DNA of 64,000 nt from Trebouxia sp. TZW2008 (taxonomy: Eukaryota; Chlorophyta; Trebouxiophyceae; Trebouxiales; Trebouxiaceae): positions 335 through 64,334 of the forward strand of contig BDIU01000383.1 in NCBI GenBank assembly GCA_002118135.1, read 5' to 3'. Made by a program: the position numbers and the translations under genes. Below, piece after piece: positions 22,603 through 32,281 of this stretch (position 1 is the stretch's first letter; the number at the start of each line of letters is the position of its first letter). The notes under the pieces were generated by a model. The model made no database searches. It was not told the DNA's origin and saw nothing but the letters and a program-made list of their open reading frames with translations.

Positions 22603-24130
22603 GCCGTCGTCCCAGGCTGCTGCCGTACCTGTCGACGAGTCAGCTCAACCTGCCAAGTTCAGCCTCAGCTTGGGTGGCAAAAGCAACAAAGCCCCACGTG
22701 CAGTTAGCAAAAAGGAAGCTGCATCAGCCAATGATCAGTTTGTGAGCAGCTTTGATCCCAATGAGGCAGCTCCAGTTGCTGGCCAGCGCACCATTCCCAA
22801 GTTAGCAGACACATTCAGAGGCCCTGCAAGCAAGCCCCAGCGTTTCCTGCCAACACCTGGAGAGGCGATTGTTGCCTCCACATCAGAAAGATTTGAAACC
22901 GCTGCACCTGAAGCCACAGACACCTCCATCAAGTACGGCCTCAGCGTTCATGTCAAAGAAGAAGACAACAGTGCCAGCACCGTCACAACCATTGAAGTCA
23001 CTACTACAGAAGTGGATCCCCCTCAGGCTGCTAAGCTTTTGCCGCCAGAAGACGAGTTGCACCGCTATCAGCAGCAGCTTGAAGCAGCAGCAGAGGAGGC
23101 AAGCTTGGATGACTACGCCAACACGCCAATTGAGGAGTTTGGCGCTGCATTACTAAGGGGCATGGGCTGGCAGGAAGGAAAAGCAGTTGGGCGGCGTAAC
23201 ATCAGAGGCACTGTTCCTCAGGCCATTGAGTTTGTGCCTAGGCCTTCTGGACTTGGGCTGGGAGCCAACCCAGCGCCAGCACCTCCAAAGAAGGAGAAGA
23301 AATACATCAAGCCAGGAGAGTCCCGGCAGGCCAAACCAGACCTGGTTTCCTTAGACGCTAGCGGCAACATCAAGAATGTCAGGGGGCTAGATGATAAGCT
23401 AGTAGAGAGAAGCTCCCTTGGGCCCAAGCCCGGCAAAACAATGCGCGTTGTGGATGGCCGACACAGTGGCTTACGCTGTGTTGTGCTTGCTTTGGAGCCT
23501 CACATTGAGGGCAGATCAGACAGAGCAACAGTCAGATTGATGCCTAGTGAAACCACTGCCAGCGTACGCTGCAAAGAGTTGGCAGAGCAGGGATCACAGC
23601 CAACCAAAGAGCACAAGGGTAGCAATCACAGCTCTCACAAGAAGCGCTCCCACGCACAGTCGGACAGTGATCTGTCAGAGACTCATCGCATCTCAGACAA
23701 CAGCAAGAAACAGCGCACAGCACCCACTGAAGACAAAGAGCCAGCGGCACAGTCTAGTGAAAAGCCTTGGCTAGCTCACCACATTCTAGTGAAGGTTGTA
23801 GACAAGCATTTGCAGGGTGGCAAACTGTACCTCAAGAAAGCTGAAATCATTGAAGTCCTGCAGCCCAAGCTTTGCACTTTGTATAGCAGAGACACTCGCA
23901 AGTATTACTCCAATGTGCATCAGCATCAGCTTGAGACAGTAGTGCCTCAGGATGAAGGGGCCAGGGTGTTAGTCATTCAGGGCAAGTATAAGGGCCAGCG
24001 CGCTCGCCTGTTGAAGAGAAACAAGGAAGCGCAGCTTGCAGTTGTACAGTTTCTGTCAGACTTTCAGGTTGAGAAGCTGCCGTTTGACGATGTGTCTGAG
24101 TTTGTTGGTGACAGGGGTGAAGATGAGTGA
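22601..24130 (+). CDS. GPKOW: GPKOW/MOS2 spliceosomal G-patch and KOW protein
   Basis: This 509-residue protein is the plant MOS2 / animal GPKOW / yeast Spp2 relative. It binds RNA and the DEAH helicase of the catalytically activating spliceosome in the nucleus. Order seen: a disordered N-terminus with FSLSLGGKSNK; a G-patch-type segment at about 176-222 (IEEFGAALLRGMGWQEGKAV, then GLGLGANP); KOW1 at about 278-298 (MRVVDGRHSGLRCVV); a charged Ser/Lys linker; a domain starting HILVKVVDKHLQGGKLYLKK; and KOW2 near 462-490 (VLVIQGKYKGQRARLLK). Length matches the family. It has no introns, unlike most neighbours, and none of the local exon-edge repeats. Retroposition or intron loss could explain this. 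Confidence 0.95.
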   Translation: MPSSQAAAVPVDESAQPAKFSLSLGGKSNKAPRAVSKKEAASANDQFVSSFDPNEAAPVAGQRTIPKLADTFRGPASKPQRFLPTPGEAIVASTSERFETAAPEATDTSIKYGLSVHVKEEDNSASTVTTIEVTTTEVDPPQAAKLLPPEDELHRYQQQLEAAAEEASLDDYANTPIEEFGAALLRGMGWQEGKAVGRRNIRGTVPQAIEFVPRPSGLGLGANPAPAPPKKEKKYIKPGESRQAKPDLVSLDASGNIKNVRGLDDKLVERSSLGPKPGKTMRVVDGRHSGLRCVVLALEPHIEGRSDRATVRLMPSETTASVRCKELAEQGSQPTKEHKGSNHSSHKKRSHAQSDSDLSETHRISDNSKKQRTAPTEDKEPAAQSSEKPWLAHHILVKVVDKHLQGGKLYLKKAEIIEVLQPKLCTLYSRDTRKYYSNVHQHQLETVVPQDEGARVLVIQGKYKGQRARLLKRNKEAQLAVVQFLSDFQVEKLPFDDVSEFVGDRGEDE

Positions 24131-24793
24131 CATTGTCCCTGCGACGTGATGTGATGAACATTTGCTGCTGCAAATTTGTGTGTGCTTTGCTTTGTATAGC
24201 TGTCCCATTTGATTACCTATTGTTTCGCTGTGTCACACATGATTGCAGTCGGCCTGCATTTCTTTTCAATGACTTGGTCAGTCCCTTGTTTATGCGAGTC
24301 AGGTCGGTACAGACTGCTATGCTATGTTTGAAGAAGGGGTTGTCTTGCTTGTTGAGCTGCTTTGATTATTAGGTACTTTATTGTTGGCAATGCGTTTGGC
24401 CTGCCTGCCTTCAGCACATGCCAGCACACACACCATGTTGAGTGCTTCTCAAATGTTTGCACGATCATTGCCAGGTGCAGACATGCAATTTGCCCTTTTA
24501 CTTGCCTGGCCAAGTGCTGTGGCCAAATGGGAATACCAGTCAAATAGTATCACAATTACTTACTGACAAAGTATTGAAAGCTCCAGGCTCGTAGTACTAT
24601 GTCTTGCACTATCTGTTCACTATGCACTATTATGATACACACAAAACTTGACTGTCACACAGCTCTCCCACTCAATCTTGACACAATAACAATGCTCATT
24701 GTCACACGCTTGCTGCTGATGTTATGCACAGCTATACTGGTCATCGAGCCTGCTGTAGGTGATGTAGCAGGTTTGAACAAGTTGCCATGGCTG
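24131..24793. other. Convergent intergenic region, GPKOW / FLU
   Basis: About 660 bp between facing stop codons hold only 3' UTRs as far as I can see. Short ORFs on both strands show no family motif. Confidence 0.6.
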
Positions 24794-27700
24794 TCATGCA
24801 TCCCAGCTCTGAGTTACTATCCCCTCCGCAGCTGTGCTGTCCCCTGCCATGGCCTCAATGCATCTATCGTAGAACTGCACAGACCAGGACATGATCAGCA
24901 ACTGAGTGTGTTTCAGAGTAGTGATTCATGTCTAGCCTCTGCACACTGTATAGGTCACAGCATGCAGTCCATAGCAGCTACTGACAGGTAAGCTAAACAG
25001 AACCTGCAGCTGCCTTGGCTTGCAAAAGCAGCAAGCAAAAATGCATTCCAGTGTAGACATGGACAAAATGGCCTTGATCTCCAACGCATGCACAGGTGAT
25101 AGAGTATAAGTCAAATTGCATACCTTGCCAGCCTTCTCCATGTCACCCATTTCAGTGTACACATCTGCAATTTCTCCTAGCACATCAGAATCCCGCACAG
25201 TGTCACCAATCTGTCCTGACAGATCCAAGCTGAAGTTTAGTGACCGTAAACACATGTTCAAGTCCCCAACCTGCAGTGCATGCAGATTTCTGGCACATTC
25301 AAGATGGAAACAATGCTTCACAACCAGCAGTTGCAGCAGCTCCAGGCAAGCCTGGAGCCTGGTGCTGTATCATGCTGTCATCAAGAACTAATGCACATCA
25401 GTCTTTGTGAAACTGTATGAACTATTTGCAATGTGAGGGCACAGTGACATCATCTGCAGTATGAGTGACATGCTTGCTGATAAGATTCTAAGGCCATAAG
25501 TGTTGCATGAAAATACGGGACATGGCGCCATACGCCTGAACTACACTAGAATGTTGTAGCCAAGCCTGCGCTACGCGTGCAGCATCCAGGCAATCACATC
25601 AAATCTTGCTTTGTCTGTCTGATGCTTTGCCAGCAATAACTGGTCAAAGAAGGCAGTCATGTACTTCAGGAAGATGTCAAACAGGGATACCTCTTTGTAA
25701 GCGTTTGCTGTGGCCCTGGCAACAGCACGCTGAGCTCTCTTATCCCTCAGGTCTTCACTCAAGCGCCCAGCCTGAACGACGCACACCTTGTTGTGTCAAG
25801 CAGAACCAACGTATCAAAGGTAGAGTTGCATATCAGTGAAGACAACATTTGACAATAGTACAGGCAAAACCCATCAGCAGAGGTAGGACTGCTTGTCAAC
25901 GCTGTATCACTTGCAACAGCATCTGCACAGCTCAAGAGCAAGCAATCGTCTGAAACTCCTCACATCAAGACGGGAAGAAACCTTCGCATCAAAGGCAGAG
26001 CCGCATTTCAGCAAAGGCAGCACTTGACACCAACACGGGCAGAACACATCAGCAGAGGCTGAACTGCATGTTGGCGACAGCCAAAGCAGTCATCAGCAAA
26101 GACAGCGCACATCAACATTGATAAATCCATCAGCATTGGTCAGGTCATGCCAATCAAGACACAACTGGGCATTGTGAAAAGCACGCAAAAGCTGCTGCAC
26201 ATCACCTGCTTGAGCAGCTCCAGAGCTTGTTGTGCTTGGCCTTGTCGTATGCTCCCCTTGCCTTGTTTCAGCAACTCTGAAATTTGCCGCCTGGCCTGCG
26301 CATCACAGATGAGCCCTTTTCATGTACAAGTAAGGGACTGAACATGTGTTCAGTCAGCACAAACTGCCTTCCCAAATTAGGCTGCAGGCAAGCCTCATGC
26401 ACATGACATCATGGGCAGTGCTTGAGGGGCTGACAGAATGAGTGATTGAGCAGGCAAGTGGGATCTTGCGGCCTGATGCAGTCAGGATCCCTGTGCACGA
26501 GCCGCATGCTTCAGCTGCTGCTTTGAATATAGGCTCCCAGAGTTCCCTCTCATACTGTTGACAGATGACAGATTCCGGCATACATGCAGCAGGCATCCCG
26601 CTAGCATACAAATAATATTGTATGATCATGATATGATTGCTACATGGCCACTGCATCATACTATATTGCATCACAATGTGCCATGTCATGTGAGGCTACA
26701 TTGATTCATGCTGAGCACTTACAGGTATATTGCAGGATATGAAGTCATCTTGCATCATACTGTGTTTGTGTCGTGATGTCTTACAGCAAGGGGACTTTAG
26801 CTAGGCTCAGGTGGTCGGAATTATAGCCTCCAACTTGATGGGCAGCCGTGGGACCCGCCATAGCACTTTCCATTGCTTTGCACTGCATACCTCTGTCTCA
26901 TGCAATGGTCGTGTGAAAGTAGACATGTAGTACAAGAATACCTTTGCAAGATTCAAGTTGTCAGTGCGGTAGCCTTCCACTGGATGGGCAGCAGACGAAC
27001 CCGCCATTGCATTTTGTATTGCATTGCAGTGTATAACATTACATGACATGACATTACATGACGTGAGGATCTGCTTTGTCACAAATGTGTCATGAGCGCA
27101 TTATGAGTAATAGTAGTAGGAAATACCTTAGCAAGGCTCAGGTTATCAGTGCCGTAGCCTTCCACTGGATGGGCAGCAGACGGACCCGCCAAAGCACTTT
27201 CCATTGCTGCTCTGTTGGCTTGAACCGCCTCCAAGCTGTTGGACAGTGCATCTGCATCATCACCCTGAAAGATCATATGACGCTTTTGGCTTTATTTTGT
27301 TGTTGCCATGAGACATATGCAATCAGCCTTGTTGGCTGGCCAAAGTACTCTCCACTGCTGCTCTGTGCCAAGCATGTATGGCCTCCTTTTCTTGTTTGGA
27401 TGTTGCATGCCTCAAGGCAAGCTGTTGGACAATGCATATGCATCATCACTCTGAAGGATTGTGTGCAGCCCATTGCTGCATTTCAGCAATAAGCTTTGTT
27501 GTTATCAAAACGATTCAGATGTTGAACAGTGAGATTCAGTCTGCCTTCATTTGAGCTCAGTGTTGTTGATCGAACATCAATGTGCAAGAGGAATGAAAGT
27601 ACAGGAATGATGTAATAGGAATGGATTTGAGACCCAACTCAACTAGACTTGCTCGCTCAGTGTTGCTTGACAGTACTGGTAGTTTGAGGAAGGTGTTCCC

Positions 27701-28367
27701 ACGGACAGGATTGGAGCAAAGCACACCTCAGTCTGCCTCCGTCTCAGTTCAGTGTTGATGTGTCGTAATTTTCTGTTGGTGCTCTCAAGCTCAAGCCTTC
27801 TTTGGCGAGCAAGCCAGCCTCCCACAAATGCACCAATGATTGCCAATGCCTGCAGCAATGGCATACACCTTTGAGGTATGACTTTGACAGGGACTGCAGC
27901 AATCTTGGGCAAGCCAAATTCTTGCAAGCTATGCTGCATGAATGAGGCCGCCGAAGATGACCAGAGTTGTTTCAAGACACTTCATTGCTTCTACACGCAC
28001 CAAGCAGGGTTGTAGAGCTCAAGTTCGAGGCATGTACATGATGACAACGATGGAAAATGACCTGTAGCGCTATCAGGGCTGTGGCTGCAGAAACACCGGG
28101 AGGACCTCCAGGTGTCAAGCGCTGTGGCGCTGCTCCTGTCTGCGTTTGCTGTATTTGTTGCCCTCTGTGACTTTGTGCATGTGCCGTATTGATGGATCTG
28201 CGGAAGTGTCTGCAGCATGCGGGGATGTCGTCAAGACGACCATCATGCAGATTCTGCTGGGTTGCGTGTGCAGAAACCTTTGCCCCGGGTCCTTGGGCTT
28301 CTTTGCGTGCAGCACCGGCGGAGCTAGTGACCAAGGTTGTCTCACAGGTACATAAATCTGCTGGCAA
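24794..28367 (-). CDS. FLU: FLU-type TPR regulator of chlorophyll synthesis
   Basis: FLU (FLP in Chlamydomonas) sits on plastid membranes and represses glutamyl-tRNA reductase, preventing protochlorophyllide build-up in darkness. Seven exons, all phase 0: 28367-28062, 27849-27727, 27264-27127, 26295-26206, 25771-25691, 25270-25124, 24874-24794, giving 321 aa, close to the ~316 of Arabidopsis FLU. Residues 1-~95 look like a transit peptide. A membrane segment follows (ALAIIGAFVGGWLARQR), then a coiled coil (NRKLRHINTELRRRQ). The C-terminal TPR domain includes ISELLKQGKGSIRQGQAQQA, LGEIADVYTEMGDMEKAGK and FYDRCIEAM. Exon 3 codes about 46 residues that I cannot align to Arabidopsis FLU. The gene is divergent from PYM with only ~320 bp between. 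Confidence 0.92.
26797..27020 (-). repeat. Two downstream copies of FLU exon 3 3' part
   Basis: Units at about 27020-26937 and 26880-26797 repeat the region coding AHPVEGYGTDNLSLAK at the end of the true exon (27127), plus intron. The first reads AHPVEGYRTDNLNLAK and keeps a gtattc-like donor. The second is more decayed. Confidence 0.88.
27330..27450 (-). repeat. Upstream copy of FLU exon 3 5' part
   Basis: The segment repeats the acceptor side of exon 3 (coding DDADALSNSLEAVQAN in the true copy), including the cag acceptor, but as a degraded frame. It lies upstream of the exon. Confidence 0.7.
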
Positions 28368-28689
28368 AGCTTTGAGCTGTGCACATGCATCGGATGACTG
28401 TCGCTGTCATGCACTCCCTTGCATCACATCCTTGATCGACTCATCATTTGAGGGCTGGCCGCGCCAAGCCCTACTGCACGAGGGCTGCTGTAGCCGGGAG
28501 AAAATTAGAAATTCAGGGCACCTGACGCCGCGTGATAGACGCTCAGTCTTTGATTTGCAGCGTGCTCGCAGTGGTTCCGGAGCTACTCATATGAACCAGC
28601 ATGGTTGACTTCCCTGCGCTGCAAATCGACACAAGCAACCTCTTCCACCTTTGTCTGGCGGATCTTGACTGGTGTGAGACTGTCACATC
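28368..28689. promoter_or_regulatory. Compact divergent promoter, FLU / PYM
   Basis: Only about 320 bp separate the two divergent start codons, so the promoters probably share elements. I see no perfect CACGTG box or clear TATA box. Confidence 0.5.
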
Positions 28690-30247
28690 ATGTCAGAGCA
28701 AAATGTCGAAGAAGGCGAGAAAGTTATAGCAGCATCAAAACGACCGGATGGCACATACAGGAGGGAGCGACGGGTGCGCGCAGGATACGTCCCGCAGGAC
28801 GAGCAGCCTATATATCAGTCAAAGGGAGCGCTGGTCAGGTTTTGAATGCACAGACCTCATGCTTGGCCTGGCGACCAGATCTGTGACACGCATGTTCTTG
28901 TGTGCAGTTTAAACAAAACGTGCCAAAGTGTCCAGGATTGGACGAGGCAGGTCAGTTTCCAATAATTCCTTTTCGATGAGACCTACTGATTCAAAATGCA
29001 ATGTGCCAATACATCGTGCCTGTTTTAGATGCAGCCAAAAAGCCAGCTCTGAGCAAGGCTGCCAAGAAAAACGCCAAGCGCAAGGAAAAGAAGCAGTCAG
29101 AAGCAACTGATGTAGACATTGCTACACAGTCTGTCAACGACCTTAGGTAAGCAAGAAACTTCTTTGCTTCCATAACGTCACTGGCAGACTGTCAAGAACA
29201 TGTCTAGAATGTCATGCCACCTTGCTATGGAGAATTCAGGGATTACGGAGGCAAGATCTCACAGCAAACATCACCTGATAACTCAAACAAATGGAGCATG
29301 ATAGCAGCTGTTTGTAGCTTTGACTGAATGAAGATGAAGCTTCAAGACCGTTTCGTCTGCAGTGTGTCTGAAGCACCAGTCACCAATGACAGACCGCCTG
29401 GTTTGACCAATGACAGACCTCCTGGTTTGGGAGGAGCTACTCAGTCTGCTACACAGTCAGCCAGAACCTCAGACCCACACAACGGCGCATCCAACAGCAG
29501 CTCCAGCACATCAGCAGCGACCAGCAACGCTGTGACCAGTGCAGCAGATATCTTGCAGAACTCAGGGGCTGCTGCACCAGCTGCTGCGTCAAACGCTGCA
29601 CCAGCTGCTGCGCAAGATACTGAGAAACAACTGAGGAACCTCAGGAAGAAGATCAGACAGGCGGAAACTACAGCCAAAAAAGCTGCAGAGGGCAAACAGC
29701 TGACGCCTGAAGAAGAGGAAAAGCTTCAGAAGCTCAAACTCTGGTGAGCGCACTATGACTAGCATTTGCTGTGTCTGTTCTTATGTTCCTCATTGCTGGT
29801 AGTGGTGAAAAGTTTGGACACAACAGTGAGCAACGCATCAGTTTTCTGTACTCTGTATCATGCCGAAGCTTTGATCCATGTGTCCTGTATTGTGTTGTCA
29901 GCCAATGCTCAACTTAAAGCTTTGCTCAATGCTTTGTGGGTGTATTTTGTATTGTAATGTATGTTGAGGCCAACAGCATGGTGAGCATGCTATAGCTTGT
30001 GCTCTTTTGCTCAAGCTGAGGCGCTGCTGAGCATTGCGGCTATCACAGCATGTTTGTACAATGTCATGTTCTAGGGTCAGCATTTTGCACAATATGTCAA
30101 TGACACTGCCAATCTAGTGCTGCACAAAAGCAGTTCACCATGTATGACTGATGAAGCCTTTGCCTGGGGATTGAATGAGTGACTGACTATGACTGGTTTG
30201 CGCTTCACTGCAGGCAGGCTGAAGAAGCAGAGCTTGCAAAACAGTAA
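28690..30247 (+). CDS. PYM: PYM, exon-junction-complex disassembly factor
   Basis: PYM (WIBG) binds the Mago-Y14 dimer and the small ribosomal subunit to strip exon-junction complexes from mRNA in the cytoplasm. Exons: 28690-28833, 28908-28950, 29029-29148, 29363-29743, 30214-30247; all phases join. The Mago-binding N-terminus is clear ([20 protein letters not shown]), followed by PGLDEA and a basic segment ([14 protein letters not shown]). A Ser/Ala-rich linker contains a direct TNDRPPGL duplication. The C-terminal helix ([24 protein letters not shown]) matches the family. Exon 3 has two in-frame acceptors 6 nt apart (29029 or 29035). The gene has no evident exon-edge repeats. Confidence 0.93.
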
Positions 30248-31084
30248 GCAAGCTCACAGCTGCCGTACAGATGCAATGTCTTAGGTGAATTGAACAAAAT
30301 CTATTTCATTGATGTCGGGTCTCATTTCCCTCGCAGTACAGCTGCAGAACAGACTCAGCTGTCGCAGATGTCTATTACTGAGGCCAGTAATCTCAGTCAA
30401 ACCATACCATCTATTGTCTGAAGCTCTGCTTCAATATTTTGGATTGTTAGGGCAAAGCTGCCAAGTTGATGCCCATTTCATGCATGAGCTGTCAGCAGGC
30501 ATGCTGCTTCCGCATTGCATGAAAACATTGCAGCTGACGCAACTGCTTTCAGAACAACAATTCAGTGACCTGCACCTGCTGACTATTGACTGAGAGTAAA
30601 TGTGGGGCAGATGCAGCTTGACCACATGCATGTGTATGACATGCTGCACCATCTGCTGACACAGGACATGCATCATTGTTGCTGCTCTGCTGTGCAGACA
30701 CTTGGCCACTGGGCCAGGTAAAGCATTGAGCTGACCTTGAAAAGGCAGTGCTAGATGCTCAACAGGCATGCATGGTAAGACGTATGTATTGCTACGCAAT
30801 GCGGCCAAGCCTGGGTGTTGCCTGAAACTTTTCACAAGGTACATCACGCAGGCTTTGTTGGGTGCAGGGAGGGCATCAGCTGTGATTACATATTGTGAAT
30901 CAATACAAAATCAGCAAAGCTGACGCAAAAGAAGTCTAGCGAGGTCACGTCCAGCCATCATCTGCAGTCAGCAGGAACACACTTAAAACACTGACATGGT
31001 TTTGCCTTTTGTGATGAAGATATGCGTGTTATGTGGCAGCTGAGAGGCGTGGGACTATAAGGGCAGCTACACCAGACAATTTGC
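30248..31084. other. Convergent intergenic region, PYM / small TM protein
   Basis: About 840 bp between facing stop codons. Short ORFs on both strands have no recognisable motif. It presumably contains 3' UTRs only. Confidence 0.55.
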
Positions 31085-31699
31085 TTACTTGAAGCCAAGG
31101 TCACGGGACTTGTCGTCAGCTCGTGCTCTGAAGTCACGACCATGGCGAGTCAAGTCGTTCTCCAGGCCTGCACAACACCTTTTGGGTTTGAAGAAAGCTT
31201 GATCTGAAACTGAGTGTGCATGCTTTGCACCTTGGAGGCTTCCAAATAACGCTGCATATGTTTGGATCTGCCATCCCATGCACCGCTCAAAATGCGACTT
31301 GCAAGATCACCTCTGGCATCCCTCCTGACGTTGCTACCAAATCGATCTAGGCTGTCTACGACATCCTTGTCCTTGTTGAAGTAGGCCAAGCCAGCGTAAA
31401 CAGCGCCTGCAACAGCTGCTCCCACAACAACCTGCATACAATGTCGCAATCAAGACTCATTGAGCCGCCCAAACGCCGTTTATCGGTGCACTAGCGCGCA
31501 GCAAGCGCGATTAGGCGGCATGCTGAGTCAGCTGAACACAGATCTGGACCAGAGTAAGACCAGATTTGTGAATCAGTAGAGCGACTCGTGAAAGGTCTGC
31601 ATGAAACTCGCAACAGATCATCATGCAGGGACTTGTGCGCACCTTGCCCCAAGGGTGTGGCAGACCGAAATAATCATCGTTGTCTGCGCGGCGAGACAT
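31085..31699 (-). CDS. Small single-TM protein of unknown function
   Basis: A three-exon model (31699-31643, 31431-31284, 31167-31085) joins cleanly to give 95 aa. It starts MSRRADNDDYFGLPHPWGK. A Gly/Ala/Val-rich membrane segment lies at about 20-36 (VVVGAAVAGAVYAGLAYF), and the remainder is charged, with NVRRDARGDLASRIL and a basic C-terminus. A short N-terminus, one TM and an Arg/Asp-rich tail would suit an organelle membrane protein, but I do not recognise the family. Exon 2 could instead continue past the weak gtgcat donor. Confidence 0.55.
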
Positions 31700-32281
31700 T
31701 TCGCAGCCTAAAAAGGACAAGCAGCGGCAGCTGGCTTAGCAAAATGTGCTTTGGTGTGTTCTAGTAATCACGCCGGCGCAGTGACGCACGAGCTTGGTCT
31801 GGAAAAATACACCTGCTAGCTCGCTTCTATCGACAGCTCTGAGGCATCTCATCTCACTCACTTGAGCCTGAGCGCTTTCCAAATTCTGTTCTTCTTCGCT
31901 TGACGCTGTCAGCATTGTGAACAAGTGTGAAAACTTTTCAAGGTCAGATGCAAAAGCTGCACAGCAAAGCTGTACACAGACCAAATGCCTTGGCCTTTCA
32001 AAACGTTGTACAAGACAGCGGGAGAGCGCTTTCAGCATCACCTATAGCTATAACAGCAGTGGTGGCAAGTTTAATGTCATAATTGCATGCCAGCATTGCC
32101 ACCCATCGTCTGCATGAATCTGCGAAGCCTATACAATATCCAGCGCGATTCTCCGTACCCAGCAAACAAGCAACAAAGCTGCTACAGAATGTCGTCAACC
32201 ATGAAATAAATCAAATGCAATGGTTCATTTCGATGAGTTATGTTGTATTGAATTCCACCTTCCGGAATTCTCCCAGTGCTG
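31700..32281. other. Intergenic, between small TM protein and HflX-type gene
   Basis: About 580 bp lie upstream of the small gene and downstream of the provisional HflX stop. They should hold one promoter and one 3' end. A minus-strand ORF of about 100 codons (31736-32041) shows no motif and is probably chance. Confidence 0.45.

Noticed and set aside
26354..26689. Minus-strand ORF with YERELWEPIFKAAAEACG
   Set aside because: Considered as an extra FLU exon, but neighbouring exons join in phase without it and the FLU family has no such segment.
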